Assembly: GCF_037975245.1 (NCBI RefSeq)
Contig: NC_092568.1
Span: 39,508,631-39,572,630, forward strand
DNA: 64,000 bases
DNA from: Apostichopus japonicus
Taxonomy: Eukaryota > Echinodermata > Holothuroidea > Aspidochirotida > Stichopodidae
Direction of reading: 5' to 3'
The notes under the pieces were generated by a model, which ran no database searches, was not told the DNA's origin, and worked only from the letters and a program-made list of their open reading frames with translations. Shown piece by piece: positions 20,961 through 31,269 of the stretch (positions are counted from its first letter, which is position 1; each line of letters starts with the position of its first letter). A program made the position numbers and the translations under genes.

Positions 20961-21170
20961 AAGTATACAAATACACTTGAATGTCCATAAAGATGAAATG
21001 TCCATATATCAGGTAGAACTGAAAACAAAAAGGAAAACAAAACAAATGACATGTATACCTGAAATGTTCTCTCCCAAAGCTTAACTCTAATGCTAACATA
21101 CAGGTGTAGTGATAAAATATATATATGTACATGGCAAGAAACAACAGCACAAGAAACCTTGCATGAGCCA

Positions 21171-22514
21171 TCATTCCATCACATAATCTTTGTACCGAGA
21201 GGGGGGCGTCCGGTTTCTAACCGGGCGGGTGTTGGCAACACTAGTAGCCGGGGTTGGAAAGGGGTCCTCCTCGTGGCTCTCCGAGGGGGTTGGGAGTTTC
21301 CCATCATCAAGACCATTTGAAACTGAAGTGGGCAATGGTCTGATGTGCCTACGGTCACGCTGATACTGTGCGCCGTCAGGGGTCTGTACAGTGTACTTCC
21401 TGTCAGACTGTGTGCTGACAACTTTTGCCTCTTGCCAGATGGATTCTGGTGATTTTTTGAACCAACACTCTGATTGAGGGTTAAGGGTGGGTGGTTCCCG
21501 ATGATGGGTGGCATAGGATTCAGTGTGCTTTTGCTTCCTTTCCACAATACTCTCTTCTCTCTCACTCGTGGAAAACTGAACAACAGGCAGGTGAGCATTT
21601 ACCTTACGTTTGAACATGAGGGTGTAGGGAGAGGGGATTTCAGAGGATATGGGGGTGTCCCTTAAGGTTGTAAGGATATCTCTGAGAGAAGCTTTACTGC
21701 TTCCACTATCTGCCTTCTTCAACATGTTCTTGATGGTTTGGATGTTCCTTTCGGCTCGCCCGTTGGCCTGTTGGTGGTGAGGTGCACTAGTTTCGTGGGC
21801 GATTCCACGTTCCTGGCAAAACTCTTTCATGGCCTCGCTGGTGAGTTGAGGACCATTGTCCGAGATCAGTTTGGCTGGACGGCCGAAGTCGGTGACGATG
21901 GAGTCCAGCCTGTCGAGGACTGCTTCGCTTCGCGTGTTTGGCAGAGGGTCTGCCCAGACGAATCCGGTGAAGTAGTCGACTGCTAGGAGAAACTGCTGGC
22001 TCCCGTATTCGAACAGATCGATACCGATGATCTCCATTGCTTGCGAGGTTTGTATGGGTTTCACTGGCAGCTTGGATTGGCTTCGCTGATGTGTTTGGCA
22101 TGGGACACAAGATTGAACCATGCGCTCAATATCATTGTTTAGACCTGGCCAGTACACCGATTGTCTGGCACGTAGTCGAGTCTTCTCGATGCCCTGGTGC
22201 TGCTGGTGTAGAACGCTTAGGATCTTGGGTCTCATTGTGTCGGGGATCAAGATCCTGGATCCTTTCAAAATCAACCCATCATGTATTGCCAACTCGTGAC
22301 GGTGCTGCCAATACGCGAAAGTTATTTCATTGCAGCGGTTTTTTTCTGAAGGCCATCCTTTCATGATGTGGCCTTTCAGAGATTGCAAGTTACTGTCAGA
22401 TGCATTGGCTGCCCGGATTCTGTCGATAATGAATGGTTTCATGTTAGTTATCTCATGAACATGTACGTCTATGTGAGGGATCGGTTTGGGCTCGCGGTCT
22501 GTTGCTATACATCT
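21171..22514 (-). pseudogene. Gypsy pol, integrase region (downstream of in-frame stop)
   Basis: This encodes the integrase that joins the retrotransposon DNA to the genome. A zinc-binding HHCC is visible (HQQHQG... then CVPC). The catalytic core has IGIDLF (first Asp), LISDNGPQ (second Asp) and NGRAERNIQTIK (Glu). A C-terminal tail with KSPES, HIRPLP and basic residues ends in YVME. It is in the same frame as the RNase H region but separated from it by a TAG at 22517-22515. The first internal Met codon is at 22442. Unless the TAG is read through, integrase would not be made as part of the polyprotein. Confidence 0.9.
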
Positions 22515-23786
22515 CTAAAGACAGTCAGCCATGGGGACGTTCTGCGCAGATACGTACTTGATGGCGTAATTGTATCCTTGCAGCTGCAGCATCAGTCTCT
22601 GCAGACGGCTTGGCATTTTGCTGATGTCTTTTTTCGCGATATCCTCCAGCGGTTTATGGTCAGAGCAGATGATGAATTTGCGGCCGAAAACATAGTACTT
22701 AAAATAGTTGGTTGCCCATACTGCAGCTAATGTCTCTCGCTCGATGTTGCTGTAGTTAGCTTCAGCTCTGGTGAGGGCTTTTGATGCGAAGTGTACCGGT
22801 CTCCCGTCCTGCACCAGAACTGCTCCTAATCCTTTCATAGATGCATCGCATTGTATTTCGATAGGCTTGCTCGCGTCGAAGTATGCAAGAACAGGTGCTT
22901 TTGTGATTGTATACTTGATCTTATCCAGCGCTGCATCGTGGTTTTCTGTCCAGACAAATGCGGCGTCGTTCTGAAGGAGCTTTCTGAGGGGCTCCGTTAG
23001 CTGGCTCATTTTTGCGAACTTTGCAAGGTACTGAACGAGCCCGAGAAGCGATTGTAGCTCTTGCTTGGTAGATGGCGCTTTGAGGTTCCTGATTGCAGAC
23101 ACTTTTGCAGGGTCAGGTGCTATCCCATCGGCGCTTAGGATGTGACCAAATAATTTCACTTTGACCTGGTTGAAGTAGCACTTGTCGGAGTTTAGCCTGA
23201 TGTTGTTTTGCCTACAGGCTTGGAATACCTTCTGAAGCGCTATGTCATGCTGCTCTTGGGTTTCAGCAGCAATCAGTATGTCATCTTTGATGCAGAAGAC
23301 GTTGGCGATTCCTCCTAGGATACCATCTAGGTCTTGCTGGAAGATGTCTTGAGATGAGATTAGCCCGAATGGTAGCCGTGTAAAACAAAAACGCCCATAG
23401 ATGGTACTGAACGTGGTGAGTGTTTGCGATGATGTGTCCAGTGGGATGTTCCAATACCCACTGCGTAGGTCAAGCGTTGAGAAGATCTTTGTGTTTCGTA
23501 GTTCTGGTAAGATGTCGTCTAGGGTTTTTGCGTAGTAGTGTGGGCGCTTGATGAACTTGTTTAGCTCGCGAGGATCAAGGCACAGTCTCAGTGAACCGTT
23601 GGGCTTGGTCACTAGAACAATGTCACTGACCCAGTCAGTTGGTTCCCGCACCTCGCGAAGTATGCCCAGATCGAGTAACCGGTCTAACTCTTCACGTAGC
23701 GGTTGTTTAAGCGCATCTGGTGTTCGTCGAGCTGGTTTCACCACTGGTTCTGCATTGCTTGTTATGTTAGCTCGATGTGATATTCG
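22515..23786 (-). pseudogene. Gypsy pol, reverse transcriptase and RNase H region
   Basis: The reverse transcriptase has KPNGSLRLCLDPRELN, TLDLRSGYWNIPL with the first catalytic Asp, RLPFGL, and CIKDDILIA, where the YxDD box reads IKDD with both aspartates kept. RNase H follows: IQCDAS, ERETLA and SDHKPL supply the acidic residues. The frame is open from about 23786, overlaps the end of gag-protease by about 25 nt, and is in the -1 frame relative to it, consistent with either programmed frameshifting or a single-base indel. It ends ADCL then TAG, where related elements continue with SR, so the stop looks like a point mutation. Confidence 0.9.
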
Positions 23787-25135
23787 CTAGCAATTTTGCC
23801 TATTCCGGTGAAGACATCCTCGTTTTCCTTAATGATGTCTTCCTTCCGACCGTGCATGCATGCTTCATGAATGTCGTAGGAGGCGCAGCATTGTTGGCGC
23901 TCATCACATGTAAACCGAACAATGCCAAGCTCTTTGCATAGATCCAAACCGAACAGGTTGTTACCTGATTCTGTCACGTAGAAACTAACGCTGTCAGCAC
24001 GTTTTTTTCCATGCTGGACGCTAATCGCAGTTGCGCTTCCAAGATTTGTGATTGGTTTATTCCCGTAGCCGCTTAATCGTACTGGTGATGGCTTAAGGGT
24101 GTGCTGTGGCCCGAAAAGTGTCCGATAGGTATCGAAATTGAGGATGTTCACTTTTGCACCTGTGTCCACTTTTGCTTTGAGGCGCAAACTCTTGTGCTGC
24201 TGGGTTTTCACCCTGGCAACCGCGTATTTCACTCCTTCCGTGTTATGCTGGTTCACAGTTTCGATGGTTTCTAGATCAAACCCATAACTGTCCGGATTGT
24301 CCGAGTCGACGTCTCCGGCGTTAGCATAGATTTCATGTGCTTGTTTGTTTGCCGCGCGGTTTACACTCGGTTTCGACCGGCATTTCTTCCGCCAGTGGTT
24401 CCGCTTGCCACAGTTATTGCAAGTTTGGCCGAACGCTGGGCACTGCTTCGATTTATGAACTAACCCGCAGTTGCCACATTCTCTATTTGGTCCAGCACTT
24501 GTTTCGCGGTTGTGCTGATATTGCGCTTGCCTAGGATTGTAACGTTTTGTATTTACTGTTTCGGTATCGGCAACCAGGCTCTGTTGTTTTCCGCTCATTG
24601 ATTTGAGTTGTGAATTGGTCGCTTCGCTTATACGCAAACTTTCTAGTGCTGTTTTTAGTGTTGCGTCTGACTCTTTGAGTCGGAAAAGTCTTGCCTTCGC
24701 TGCTGCGTCTGTGCACCCAATGACTAGTTTATCCCTAATCATCTCTTGTTCTATGTCGCCGAACTTACAGTATTCTGCTAATTGCGTCAGGCGCATGTAA
24801 TATTGGTCGACTGTCTCCTCCTGTTGTTGAGATGATAGGAAAAACTTATGTCTGTCATATAAGACATTCCGTGCTGGCTTAAAGTGTTCATCAAGTTTCT
24901 TGATTATGCTATCATGGCTTTTGCTTTCTGCGTCTGTTAATGTTAGTGATTTTAGGCGCTTTCGGCATTCCATGCCCATTATAGTTTTGAGTGTGGCTAC
25001 CTGGACAGCTTGTTCTTTCTGGTCTAGGCCAACAGCTATCCTATAATCCAGCCAGGCTTCTTTAAACGCAGTCCAGTTTGTTTCCAGGTTCCCCGCGCAA
25101 ACCATCGGTGACGGTGGCGGAATTGAATATGCCAT
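23762..25135 (-). CDS. Gypsy gag-protease
   Basis: This 457-residue polyprotein would form the capsid, bind the RNA and process the polyprotein. An ATG at 25135 (MAYSIPPPSP) is preferred over the upstream GTG at 25186. The capsid-like region starts GNLETNWTAFKEAW, typical of Mag/SURL relatives. Two zinc knuckles follow: CGNCGLVHKSKQC and CNNCGKRNHWRKKC. The aspartic protease active site is KVDTGAKVN. It ends at HIELT with a TAA at 23764-23762, overlapping the pol frame. No stop interrupts it. Confidence 0.9.
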   Translation of the reverse strand: MAYSIPPPSPMVCAGNLETNWTAFKEAWLDYRIAVGLDQKEQAVQVATLKTIMGMECRKRLKSLTLTDAESKSHDSIIKKLDEHFKPARNVLYDRHKFFLSSQQQEETVDQYYMRLTQLAEYCKFGDIEQEMIRDKLVIGCTDAAAKARLFRLKESDATLKTALESLRISEATNSQLKSMSGKQQSLVADTETVNTKRYNPRQAQYQHNRETSAGPNRECGNCGLVHKSKQCPAFGQTCNNCGKRNHWRKKCRSKPSVNRAANKQAHEIYANAGDVDSDNPDSYGFDLETIETVNQHNTEGVKYAVARVKTQQHKSLRLKAKVDTGAKVNILNFDTYRTLFGPQHTLKPSPVRLSGYGNKPITNLGSATAISVQHGKKRADSVSFYVTESGNNLFGLDLCKELGIVRFTCDERQQCCASYDIHEACMHGRKEDIIKENEDVFTGIGKIASEYHIELT

Positions 25136-25313
25136 GTTTTGAGCAAAGGCTATGATACAGTACAACGGAGTAAAGCTTATATTCACACCTAAACACAGCA
25201 GCCTATCGTACGTTACCAGTGTTCAGTTCCGGTATTCACGTGCAACGATCGCTGGTTTCATTCGGCGATTTAGCCACAATGTTCCACGTATTCGACGATT
25301 TCGCGATGAGAAT

Positions 25314-25331
25314 CACGTCGCAGGGTCACCA
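25314..25331 (-). promoter_or_regulatory. tRNA primer-binding site
   Basis: TGGTGACCCTGCGACGTG on the minus strand follows the 5' LTR directly. It begins TGG, complementary to a tRNA CCA end. I could not assign the tRNA species with confidence. Confidence 0.75.
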
Positions 25332-25499
25332 TGATATGTTCTTGTTAATGATTTTAGATAATAATAACAAACACAAAGGGATATGATGTAAAACAGAAAC
25401 TGTGGTGTATTGACTTGACATACGTCGTACTAAGGATCTTGCGAGAGTGAGATGTAAACAAATACATGTATGGAACGCCACAAAAGCTTAAATGTAACA
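25332..25499 (-). repeat. 5' LTR of gypsy element
   Basis: 168 bp, identical to the 3' LTR at 20782-20949. At only 168 bp it is short for a gypsy LTR. Confidence 0.93.
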
Positions 25500-25504
25500 A
25501 TAGT
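25500..25504. repeat. Gypsy target-site duplication, right
   Basis: ATAGT, partner of 20777-20781. The nuclease reading frame continues directly through it. Confidence 0.85.
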
Positions 25505-26437
25505 TAAGTCATCAGGAGGTAATTTTGGAAATGACTTACACATTTGGTTATCAATATCACTGAAATTTGGAAAGAAATCTAACGAGTGCTTAAATTGTGT
25601 TGTGAGATTAGCACAGTCAAAGAGTTGATATGACAGGCAAGAGCCTACGGGTACATTTCCAAAGACTGTTTTTATGTTTTTTGGTGTATCTTGTTCCATC
25701 AAAAGGTATGAAAAAGGGGGTGGTTTCGCCAGCTTTTTAAAGTATGTAATATGGGCATCAACCTCTGAAGCAGACAGTCCATCAGATACATTGAAACCTC
25801 GAGCATCATAGAGTTTGCATCGAACAGGGTCCTTCTTCCTACTATCGTCCTTTTTATCAGTTACAGCATTTGCAAAATGAGTAGCCATTACTGGCAATGG
25901 CGTAATGTTTGTAGAGCGAGGTATATGCAACTGCTGTGGTTTACTTGTACAGGTTGAACCCACAGGTATTTCGCTAATTCCATATGATGAAAAATCATTA
26001 AGCTGAAACAGTAAGGCAAACACATGATTACAATGCCCACCACTCCCCGCTTTACATGAGCAATGTCCAGAGATTAATTTTGCACGATTTTTTCCCTTTT
26101 CGAACGAGATCTATACGTTATGAGGCTCTTCATTTTTCTTCATCGACCTATGGCATCTTGCGCGAATTACGTTAGGTTTAACGTTAGTAACAGTACTACC
26201 ACTTGCTTGGCCTAAATCACGTAGGCCTACGTAAATATCATGGATGTAGCCCTCTTTAAAAAACTTCCAACTTTTGTTACCGGTATCACCCTTACCAGCT
26301 GTGGAAATCCAATCGGCCCATGTTGCGGGAACGAACTGAGGTACTTCTGAAAAACATTTTGTGAAATTAAGGTCGTTACTTATCCAACATATACAGCAAT
26401 CAAAATGAAGTTTGCAACACCTACAATTCGACGCCAT
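25500..26437 (-). pseudogene. SWIM/YqaJ nuclease gene of ISL2EU-like element, 5' part
   Basis: The gene begins at an ATG at 26437 with a Cys-rich start (CRCCKLHFDCCICW). A single TAG at 26113-26111 follows EEPHNV; the same frame then continues ISFEKGKNRAKLISG into a SWIM zinc finger, CSCKAGSGGHCNH, at about 26060-26025. Absence of any gap around the TAG argues for a nonsense mutation instead of an intron. Further downstream are KPPPFSYLL and KLPPDDLT. The frame is then broken by the gypsy element and resumes at 20781. SWIM plus YqaJ in one protein is typical of the second protein of such transposons. Confidence 0.85.
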
Positions 26438-26496
26438 TGCATTTGTCTAACACAGTTCGGCAAGCAGGGCGACCGGTTCCGCGAAAATTAAACAAA

Positions 26497-26552
26497 ATGT
26501 AAACACCCAATTCAAGTCACGTGACTTCCGAAACCGCATTTGTCTATTGTGC
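26497..26552 (-). repeat. Right terminal inverted repeat of ISL2EU-like element
   Basis: On the minus strand it starts GCACAATAGACAAATGCGG, then GTCACGTGACTTGAATTGGG, matching the left end at 7952-8008. TA follows at 26553-26554. Confidence 0.6.
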
Positions 26553-26709
26553 TATATGGAACCAACTGTGGCTGGTCTTGAACTCGACCGAGTCGTCGGG
26601 GAACATGACGCATTTCGGGAAGGGGGCGACCGGCCCCCCCCCCCCGAGCAAATTTTCTTTATGACATCGCTAGTAATTTCAAAATAGACAATGCTTAGAT
26701 GCAACTTAC

Positions 26710-26809
26710 AAGGCCTGGGAAGTGTCATTTCCAGCGATCTGGGAGGCATTTTCGGCCAAAATTTTTCGTGTACGCTTCGCGCCAACACATGGTGGCGCTT
26801 CGCTTAGCT
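26710..26809 (-). repeat. Recurrent ~100-bp hairpin module (copy)
   Basis: Minus-strand copy of the module GCGCCA...TGGCGC plus GTACxAGAAAATTT plus GGAAATGxCACTTCC described in the findings. It sits in a C/G-run-containing segment (26587-26873) ending CTACACGCCTG, a possible hAT-type end. Confidence 0.6.
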
Positions 26810-26968
26810 AAATAGTTTGCCTACAGGCTTCGCCCCTCCCTTAGCAATTACTCGCTACACGCCTGTTCGAATTTGTAAAGCAAAGAGCAGATATAACATC
26901 ATATCAGTGAGGCATTGAAATGCATGTTCCACGATGAACAGCCTCAAAAAACTGTCTATGTGTGTAGT

Positions 26969-27390
26969 CAAAGGCGTAGGAGCCCAATTGGATTTGGGGC
27001 TGTAACGACTTGCCCGAAAAAAAGCCGAAATTTTCCGCGCGCGAAGCGCGCGTTCAACATATCTATGCCAATATCATATAAGTAAGCATCGGTCATTACA
27101 TTGCATGGCATCGTGTACCGCACGGTCCGTCAAAGTTGCACAGTATACCGCCGGATGCTAATGTAAACAACGAAATGTCTTATGTAGATGGAGAAAAACC
27201 ATACAGATCCATTTATGTCAAAACTCTCTTTTACAGTAGTTATGTCGGCCAAGCTTAGAACTTTATTTTAATTACCAAGGAGATCATTTTTAAGCTATTC
27301 ATTGCTATTTATTTTTCTTTCAGTAGGTGCCCGAAAAAATTGGTTGTGGGGGGGGGGGGCTGCAGCCCCCGCCTCCTACGGGACCTACGC
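26969..27390. mobile_element. Short insertion with ~13-bp flanking duplication
   Basis: CTATGTGTGTAGT occurs at 26956-26968 and 27391-27403. The paralogous repeat at about 56152-56175 has the word only once, so the ~420 bp between is an insertion. Its ends GGCGTAGGAGCC and GCCTCCTACGGG are loosely inverted. It contains GCGCGCGAAGCGCGCG and a G run. Superfamily unknown. Confidence 0.6.
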
Positions 27391-27539
27391 CTATGTGTGT
27401 AGTGTTCGGTTTCGATATACCTGATATCGGAAATATCTGGTATTTTTCATTTCCTTCAACGAAGTTTTATAATAGCCGTTATAAGAGGTTTTAATATTTG
27501 TACATCAATAAATTTAACTGTGTCTGAATTTTCGAAAAT

Positions 27540-28078
27540 TTCCTCACCAACATTCTTCATCATACTTTCTTCTACTCGTGCAATTTTGACCTGTCTATTA
27601 GGGGTTGAAGGAGGTTTTTCTATATTGGTTGTCCATAGATTGAATTTTGTGCAACATTATGGGTATTTTTTGAAGTGATTTTTATTCACGAGAAATGTGA
27701 ATTTTCAAATTCTCAACAAATAATGGGCTTAAAACCTTGAAAAGTGGGCCTTTCGGATATTGTGGGCCGTGACGTAGAATCACCTACAAAAGCAATGATC
27801 CATAGGACATGCAATGAGGTCGAACATGATGTGTGACTGGTTACAATCTTCAAAAAGGTTATGGATGGAAAAACACTTTTGGGAAATACTTGGTTCTCAG
27901 GCAAAAGTGTATATCTGGTTGGTCATTTTCAAGCCCGAGAAGTGCCATTTCCGGTGATCTGGGGGGTATCAAAACCAGAAATTTTCTTGTACGCTCCGCG
28001 CCAACCGATGGTGGCGCTCCGCTTAGATGGTAATTCGCGCCCCCCTATTTAGAAAATCCTGGATACGCGCCTGCTATT
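27540..28078. repeat. Dispersed long repeat, 3' part (copy 1)
   Basis: This shares GGTTGAAGGAGGTTTTTCTA, AATGATCCATAGGAxATG and the terminal AAAATCCTGGATACGC block with 41909-42325 and 59103-63272. It includes a minus-strand hairpin module at 27928-28028. Its right end, reverse-complemented, reads CAGGCGCGTATCCAGGATTT, a hAT-type terminus. The upstream part of the same repeat continues back to about 26874. No coding capacity. Confidence 0.65.
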
Positions 28079-28175
28079 TGAGAAAGTGATCCTATGCCGT
28101 GGTATACACTCTCGTCCGTCGGATGGGAACGTTAAAAGGCGGTCCCCCGCGAATTCACCCCCTGCCTCATTATCG

Positions 28176-28445
28176 ATGCTGTAGCCGAGTGGATAGAGGC
28201 GGTGACATTTTAAGCAATGGGGTTCAGCAATCGGGAAGTTCCGGGTTTGATACCTGCAGGGCCGGATCATAGTAAGGTGGGATTTTCATCCAAGAGCAAT
28301 GTACGGTTTTCCCATCTGAAATAACTTTCTAAATTGAAAAGAATCCAAATGAAAGTTAAAATGTTGTATTGGAAGCCGTGTAAGTTGTCATTGTGGGCTT
28401 CCACACATCTGTGGTCGATTATAAGCGTCGTAAAAATAACTGCTG
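28176..28445 (+). mobile_element. tRNA-derived SINE with trinucleotide tail
   Basis: The head resembles a tRNA with an A box around TAGCCGAGTGGATAGAGGC (28182-28200) and a B box GGGTTTGATACC (28243-28254), which would recruit RNA polymerase III. A non-tRNA body follows and leads directly into the ATC microsatellite at 28446, which I interpret as the SINE's 3' tail. It does not fold as a functional tRNA by eye. Head confidence is good; the body length is inferred. Confidence 0.6.
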
Positions 28446-28651
<206 letters not shown>

Positions 28652-28984
28652 CGTCAACGTCGTCTCGTCGCCATCGCCATCGCCATCTTCATAATCATCA
28701 TCATCATTATTATCCTCTGGAAACTTATCGAAAAGTGAAGGCTTGCAATAAACCGGTGTTCTCTACGATCTAACACGGTAAACGTTCACATGTAGCCTAA
28801 TTGGGGTATTCAATTATATAATCTCGTGTAGTGATAGCTACACAACTTGTGTATAATGTAAGTTACTATACAGAATGAAGTATTTCTCCTACCTAAAATA
28901 AAGTGTAAAGGATACGTAATGTACGGGCAGGGGCGTCGTGCGAATATAATTTTTTTTTTTTGGGGGGGGGGCCGTGAGCAGGTG

Positions 28985-29085
28985 ATGACTATCTAAGCTG
29001 AGCACCACCACAGGTTGGCGCGCAGCGTACAAGAAAATTTTTCGTCTGGCAGACCCCTCAGATTGCAGGAAACGGCACTTCCCGT
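28985..29085 (+). repeat. Recurrent hairpin module (copy)
   Basis: Plus-strand copy with CTATCTAAGCTGAGCACCAC, GGTTGGCGCGCAGCGTACAA and GGAAACGGCACTTCCCG. It follows a G run and the word CAGGGGCGTCGTGCG (28929), a possible hAT-type left end. Confidence 0.6.
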
Positions 29086-29798
29086 GTCTTATGGCAGTAA
29101 GCAACAACCCCTAAAATTGATAACAATATCCGGCAATTTTTTATTTTGGGAAATATTCTCGAAGGAAGTGATCGCCATTTATTCCCCAGTTGACCAATTC
29201 CTCGTCTCCCAGAAGCTCCCAAATCTTAAGAAATCGAAATATTTTTGTGTTGGCTGATCCATGATCGCCGCCCATGCCCGTGAGAAATGGTGACTGGGTG
29301 ATGAAAACGCTATGCCGTTTGAAAACATGGGCAGAAAAAGCGAAAGTAGCGAAACCTAAGGTAAAACGTGCGATAACGAAGTGATTATTTTCCAGGTTAA
29401 TTGTGACTGTATTTGAAATGATTATTATTGTTCATTTTTATTCGAAACTTCCTATCAGATCATGAGGAAAATTTATCCTGGTGGACCTTTCAGCGAACTG
29501 ATTGCATTACTTGAGAAGAAGTTCACATAGAGTCCCATAATCTCTGTTCACTACATTTATCTTAACCTTCCGAACATTGCTACAGGCTTAGAAAACAATT
29601 TAAAAATTTGCCATTTTTTCATGGAAAATTGACTGACTTTGGCAAAGGTAACGGGTTGCACTTACTCTGCTGGGACTACGTATATATAATATAGTTCAAC
29701 GATGGCAGCGTTGATGGCACATTTGGTTCATAAGTTATCAACCAGTAATTATTTAACTGTTTCGATAATCCCGATATGTCGTCTTTGAGGTGTGTGGA

Positions 29799-30380
29799 CA
29801 AGGGCGGCGGAAGCACTTTTAATCTGGGGGGGGGGGGGGGGCACCGACATCAAAGGGCACTTTGCAGAAATTCGATTGGACTGATGCAGCCTTATATATA
29901 GTACCCTTTATAACTCTTATTGTATTATCTTATTTGCATATACAAATCACTCCATCAACGCCCCCCCCCCCCCCTCAAGGAAAATATGCATATATACTAG
30001 CACTGCAATATCCAATGTGCAAATTGGGAAACAAGGATTATGTTAATATCTTAACAAATTTTTCCCATTCGAAATAGCTTTGAGTTTGACCCACAGAAAT
30101 TCGTTAAAAGTCAGGGGCGTAGCCAGGATTTGCAAAGTTGTATGCACGACTATCTGAGCGGAGCGCCACCATCGGTTGGCGCAGAGCGTATAAAAAAAAA
30201 TTTTGGTTTTACAAACCCCTCAGATGGCCGGAAACGGCCGAGTGTTCATTCTGGTTCCCTGGCCTCTTGCTAACTTGAGACACCTCAATTTTTATGTAGA
30301 AAAAGGGCACATTTTTAACCTGAGGAAAAGTGGGGTGGGGGTGGCACGTGCCCCTTGTGCCCCCGGTTCCGCCGCCCTTG
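29799..30380. mobile_element. hAT-type MITE, 582 bp, 8-bp TSD
   Basis: Ends CAAGGGCGGCGGAAGC and GGTTCCGCCGCCCTTG are inverted repeats. The duplication TGTGTGGA is exact (29791-29798 and 30381-30388). The interior has G and C runs, a second hAT-like terminus (CAGGGGCGTAGCCAGG at 30113) and a hairpin-module copy at about 30150-30240. No transposase. Confidence 0.82.
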
Positions 30381-30388
30381 TGTGTGGA

Positions 30389-31269
30389 AATCCGCAACGA
30401 CCATCAAAGAGCAATTGACTATTTAGTCTACTTTTCGAAAACAACATTTTATGACACATTTGACAAAATTTGGGGGGCCTGTGCCCCCCGGGCCCCAATG
30501 GGCACGACGCCACTGTGTAGCCTACGGGTAACGAGCATGTACACAACATAGATGTAATAATATAAATAATTATTTAGGTATACTGCACAGTTTTACTTCC
30601 CTTTGAAAAGTCGCAAATCTGACACTTAACACACTGAGAATTAAAGATATCAGAAAGCAACAGTTATTGTATTTGCTGAGACCCCACATTTATTAAGAAT
30701 CAGCCAAGTTAAAATATATTTATCCAAGAATTTGATACAACATTGTAAAATATTCTTTTGAAAATGCACAATTAAGAGGAAATCCCTATTGTATGAATAT
30801 CGTTCTAATATGAATACCATGTATGGAAATATCACTGCATGAGGGGAGGGGCACACCATCTGATGTTTCTACAAGTGAAGCACTCTGTAAGTTTAGGTAT
30901 GTTAAACTTGTGCACATGGCTATGACCATGAGATGCAGCTCGAGTATAAATCAAAGGAAATTAACTACCTTAATGGTTAATCTATCTGCTGGGCTGATGT
31001 TCAGAGTCTATGGACATGTCAAATGTTATATCACGTCTATAGTATCACAATTGTATGTTCCAGTGGATAATTCCATTAACAAAAGAAGATTTTAAGTCAT
31101 AGTCACATCAAAAGTATTGTTCAGATTTGAGATTATGTATCAGAAACTGTTATTGTTCAGCAAACATTCCAAACAATAACCACAATGAAAATATTTCATG
31201 CTGCTCGTTCATTTGATTAACAGGGAACACTTCAAGTATGTAATGATAGGTATTCCCTTAAGATTTGTG
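30389..31269. other. Unassigned sequence with one stray hAT-type end
   Basis: GGGCACGACGCCACTG ending at 30513 is complementary to CAGGGGCGTCGTGC at 28929, so 28929-30513 might be a larger element enclosing the MITE. The flanking 8-mers do not match, so I do not call it. Nothing else is recognised. Confidence 0.3.

Larger units (their letters stand above)
20782..25499 (-). mobile_element. Ty3/gypsy LTR retrotransposon (Mag/SURL-like)
   Basis: A 4.7-kb element on the minus strand with 168-bp LTRs that are identical base for base as read, a primer-binding site, gag-protease, reverse transcriptase, RNase H, integrase and a polypurine tract. It has an exact ATAGT duplication and no envelope gene. 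It lies within the YqaJ nuclease gene of the ISL2EU-like element. Identical LTRs imply recent insertion, yet pol carries an in-frame TAG between RNase H and integrase, so this copy may have been mobilised in trans. Mag/SURL assignment rests on the gag spelling, short LTR and gene order. Confidence 0.93.
7952..26552 (+). mobile_element. ISL2EU-like DNA transposon, heavily nested
   Basis: The ends match as an imperfect inverted repeat of about 50 bp: left GTACAATAGACAAAATCGG then a CACGTGAC block, right (reverse complement) GCACAATAGACAAATGCGG then the same block. TA flanks both sides (7950-7951, 26553-26554). Inside are a THAP-DDE transposase on the plus strand and a SWIM/YqaJ nuclease gene on the minus strand, tail to tail, a gene pair known from ISL2EU elements of the PIF/IS5 group, which make 2-bp duplications. 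Subtracting the nested MITE (8046-8331), the 9.5-kb element (8659-18149) and the gypsy element (20782-25499) leaves about 4.1 kb, a plausible size. The outer boundary is inferred; the gene pair is directly visible. Confidence 0.65.

Noticed and set aside
20623-21174. Short hydrophobic minus-strand frames over the 3' LTR
   Set aside because: They read across LTR and flanking DNA; only the part matching the YqaJ gene below 20782 is meaningful.
21738-22366. Plus-strand frames opposite the gypsy integrase
   Set aside because: Antisense shadows of a recognised integrase.
28176-28254. Functional tRNA gene
   Set aside because: A and B boxes are present, but the sequence does not close into a clean cloverleaf and continues into a SINE body.
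28929-30513. Larger hAT element with CAGKGGCGTCGTGC ends
   Set aside because: The ends are complementary, but the flanking 8-mers do not match, so the pairing may be accidental.
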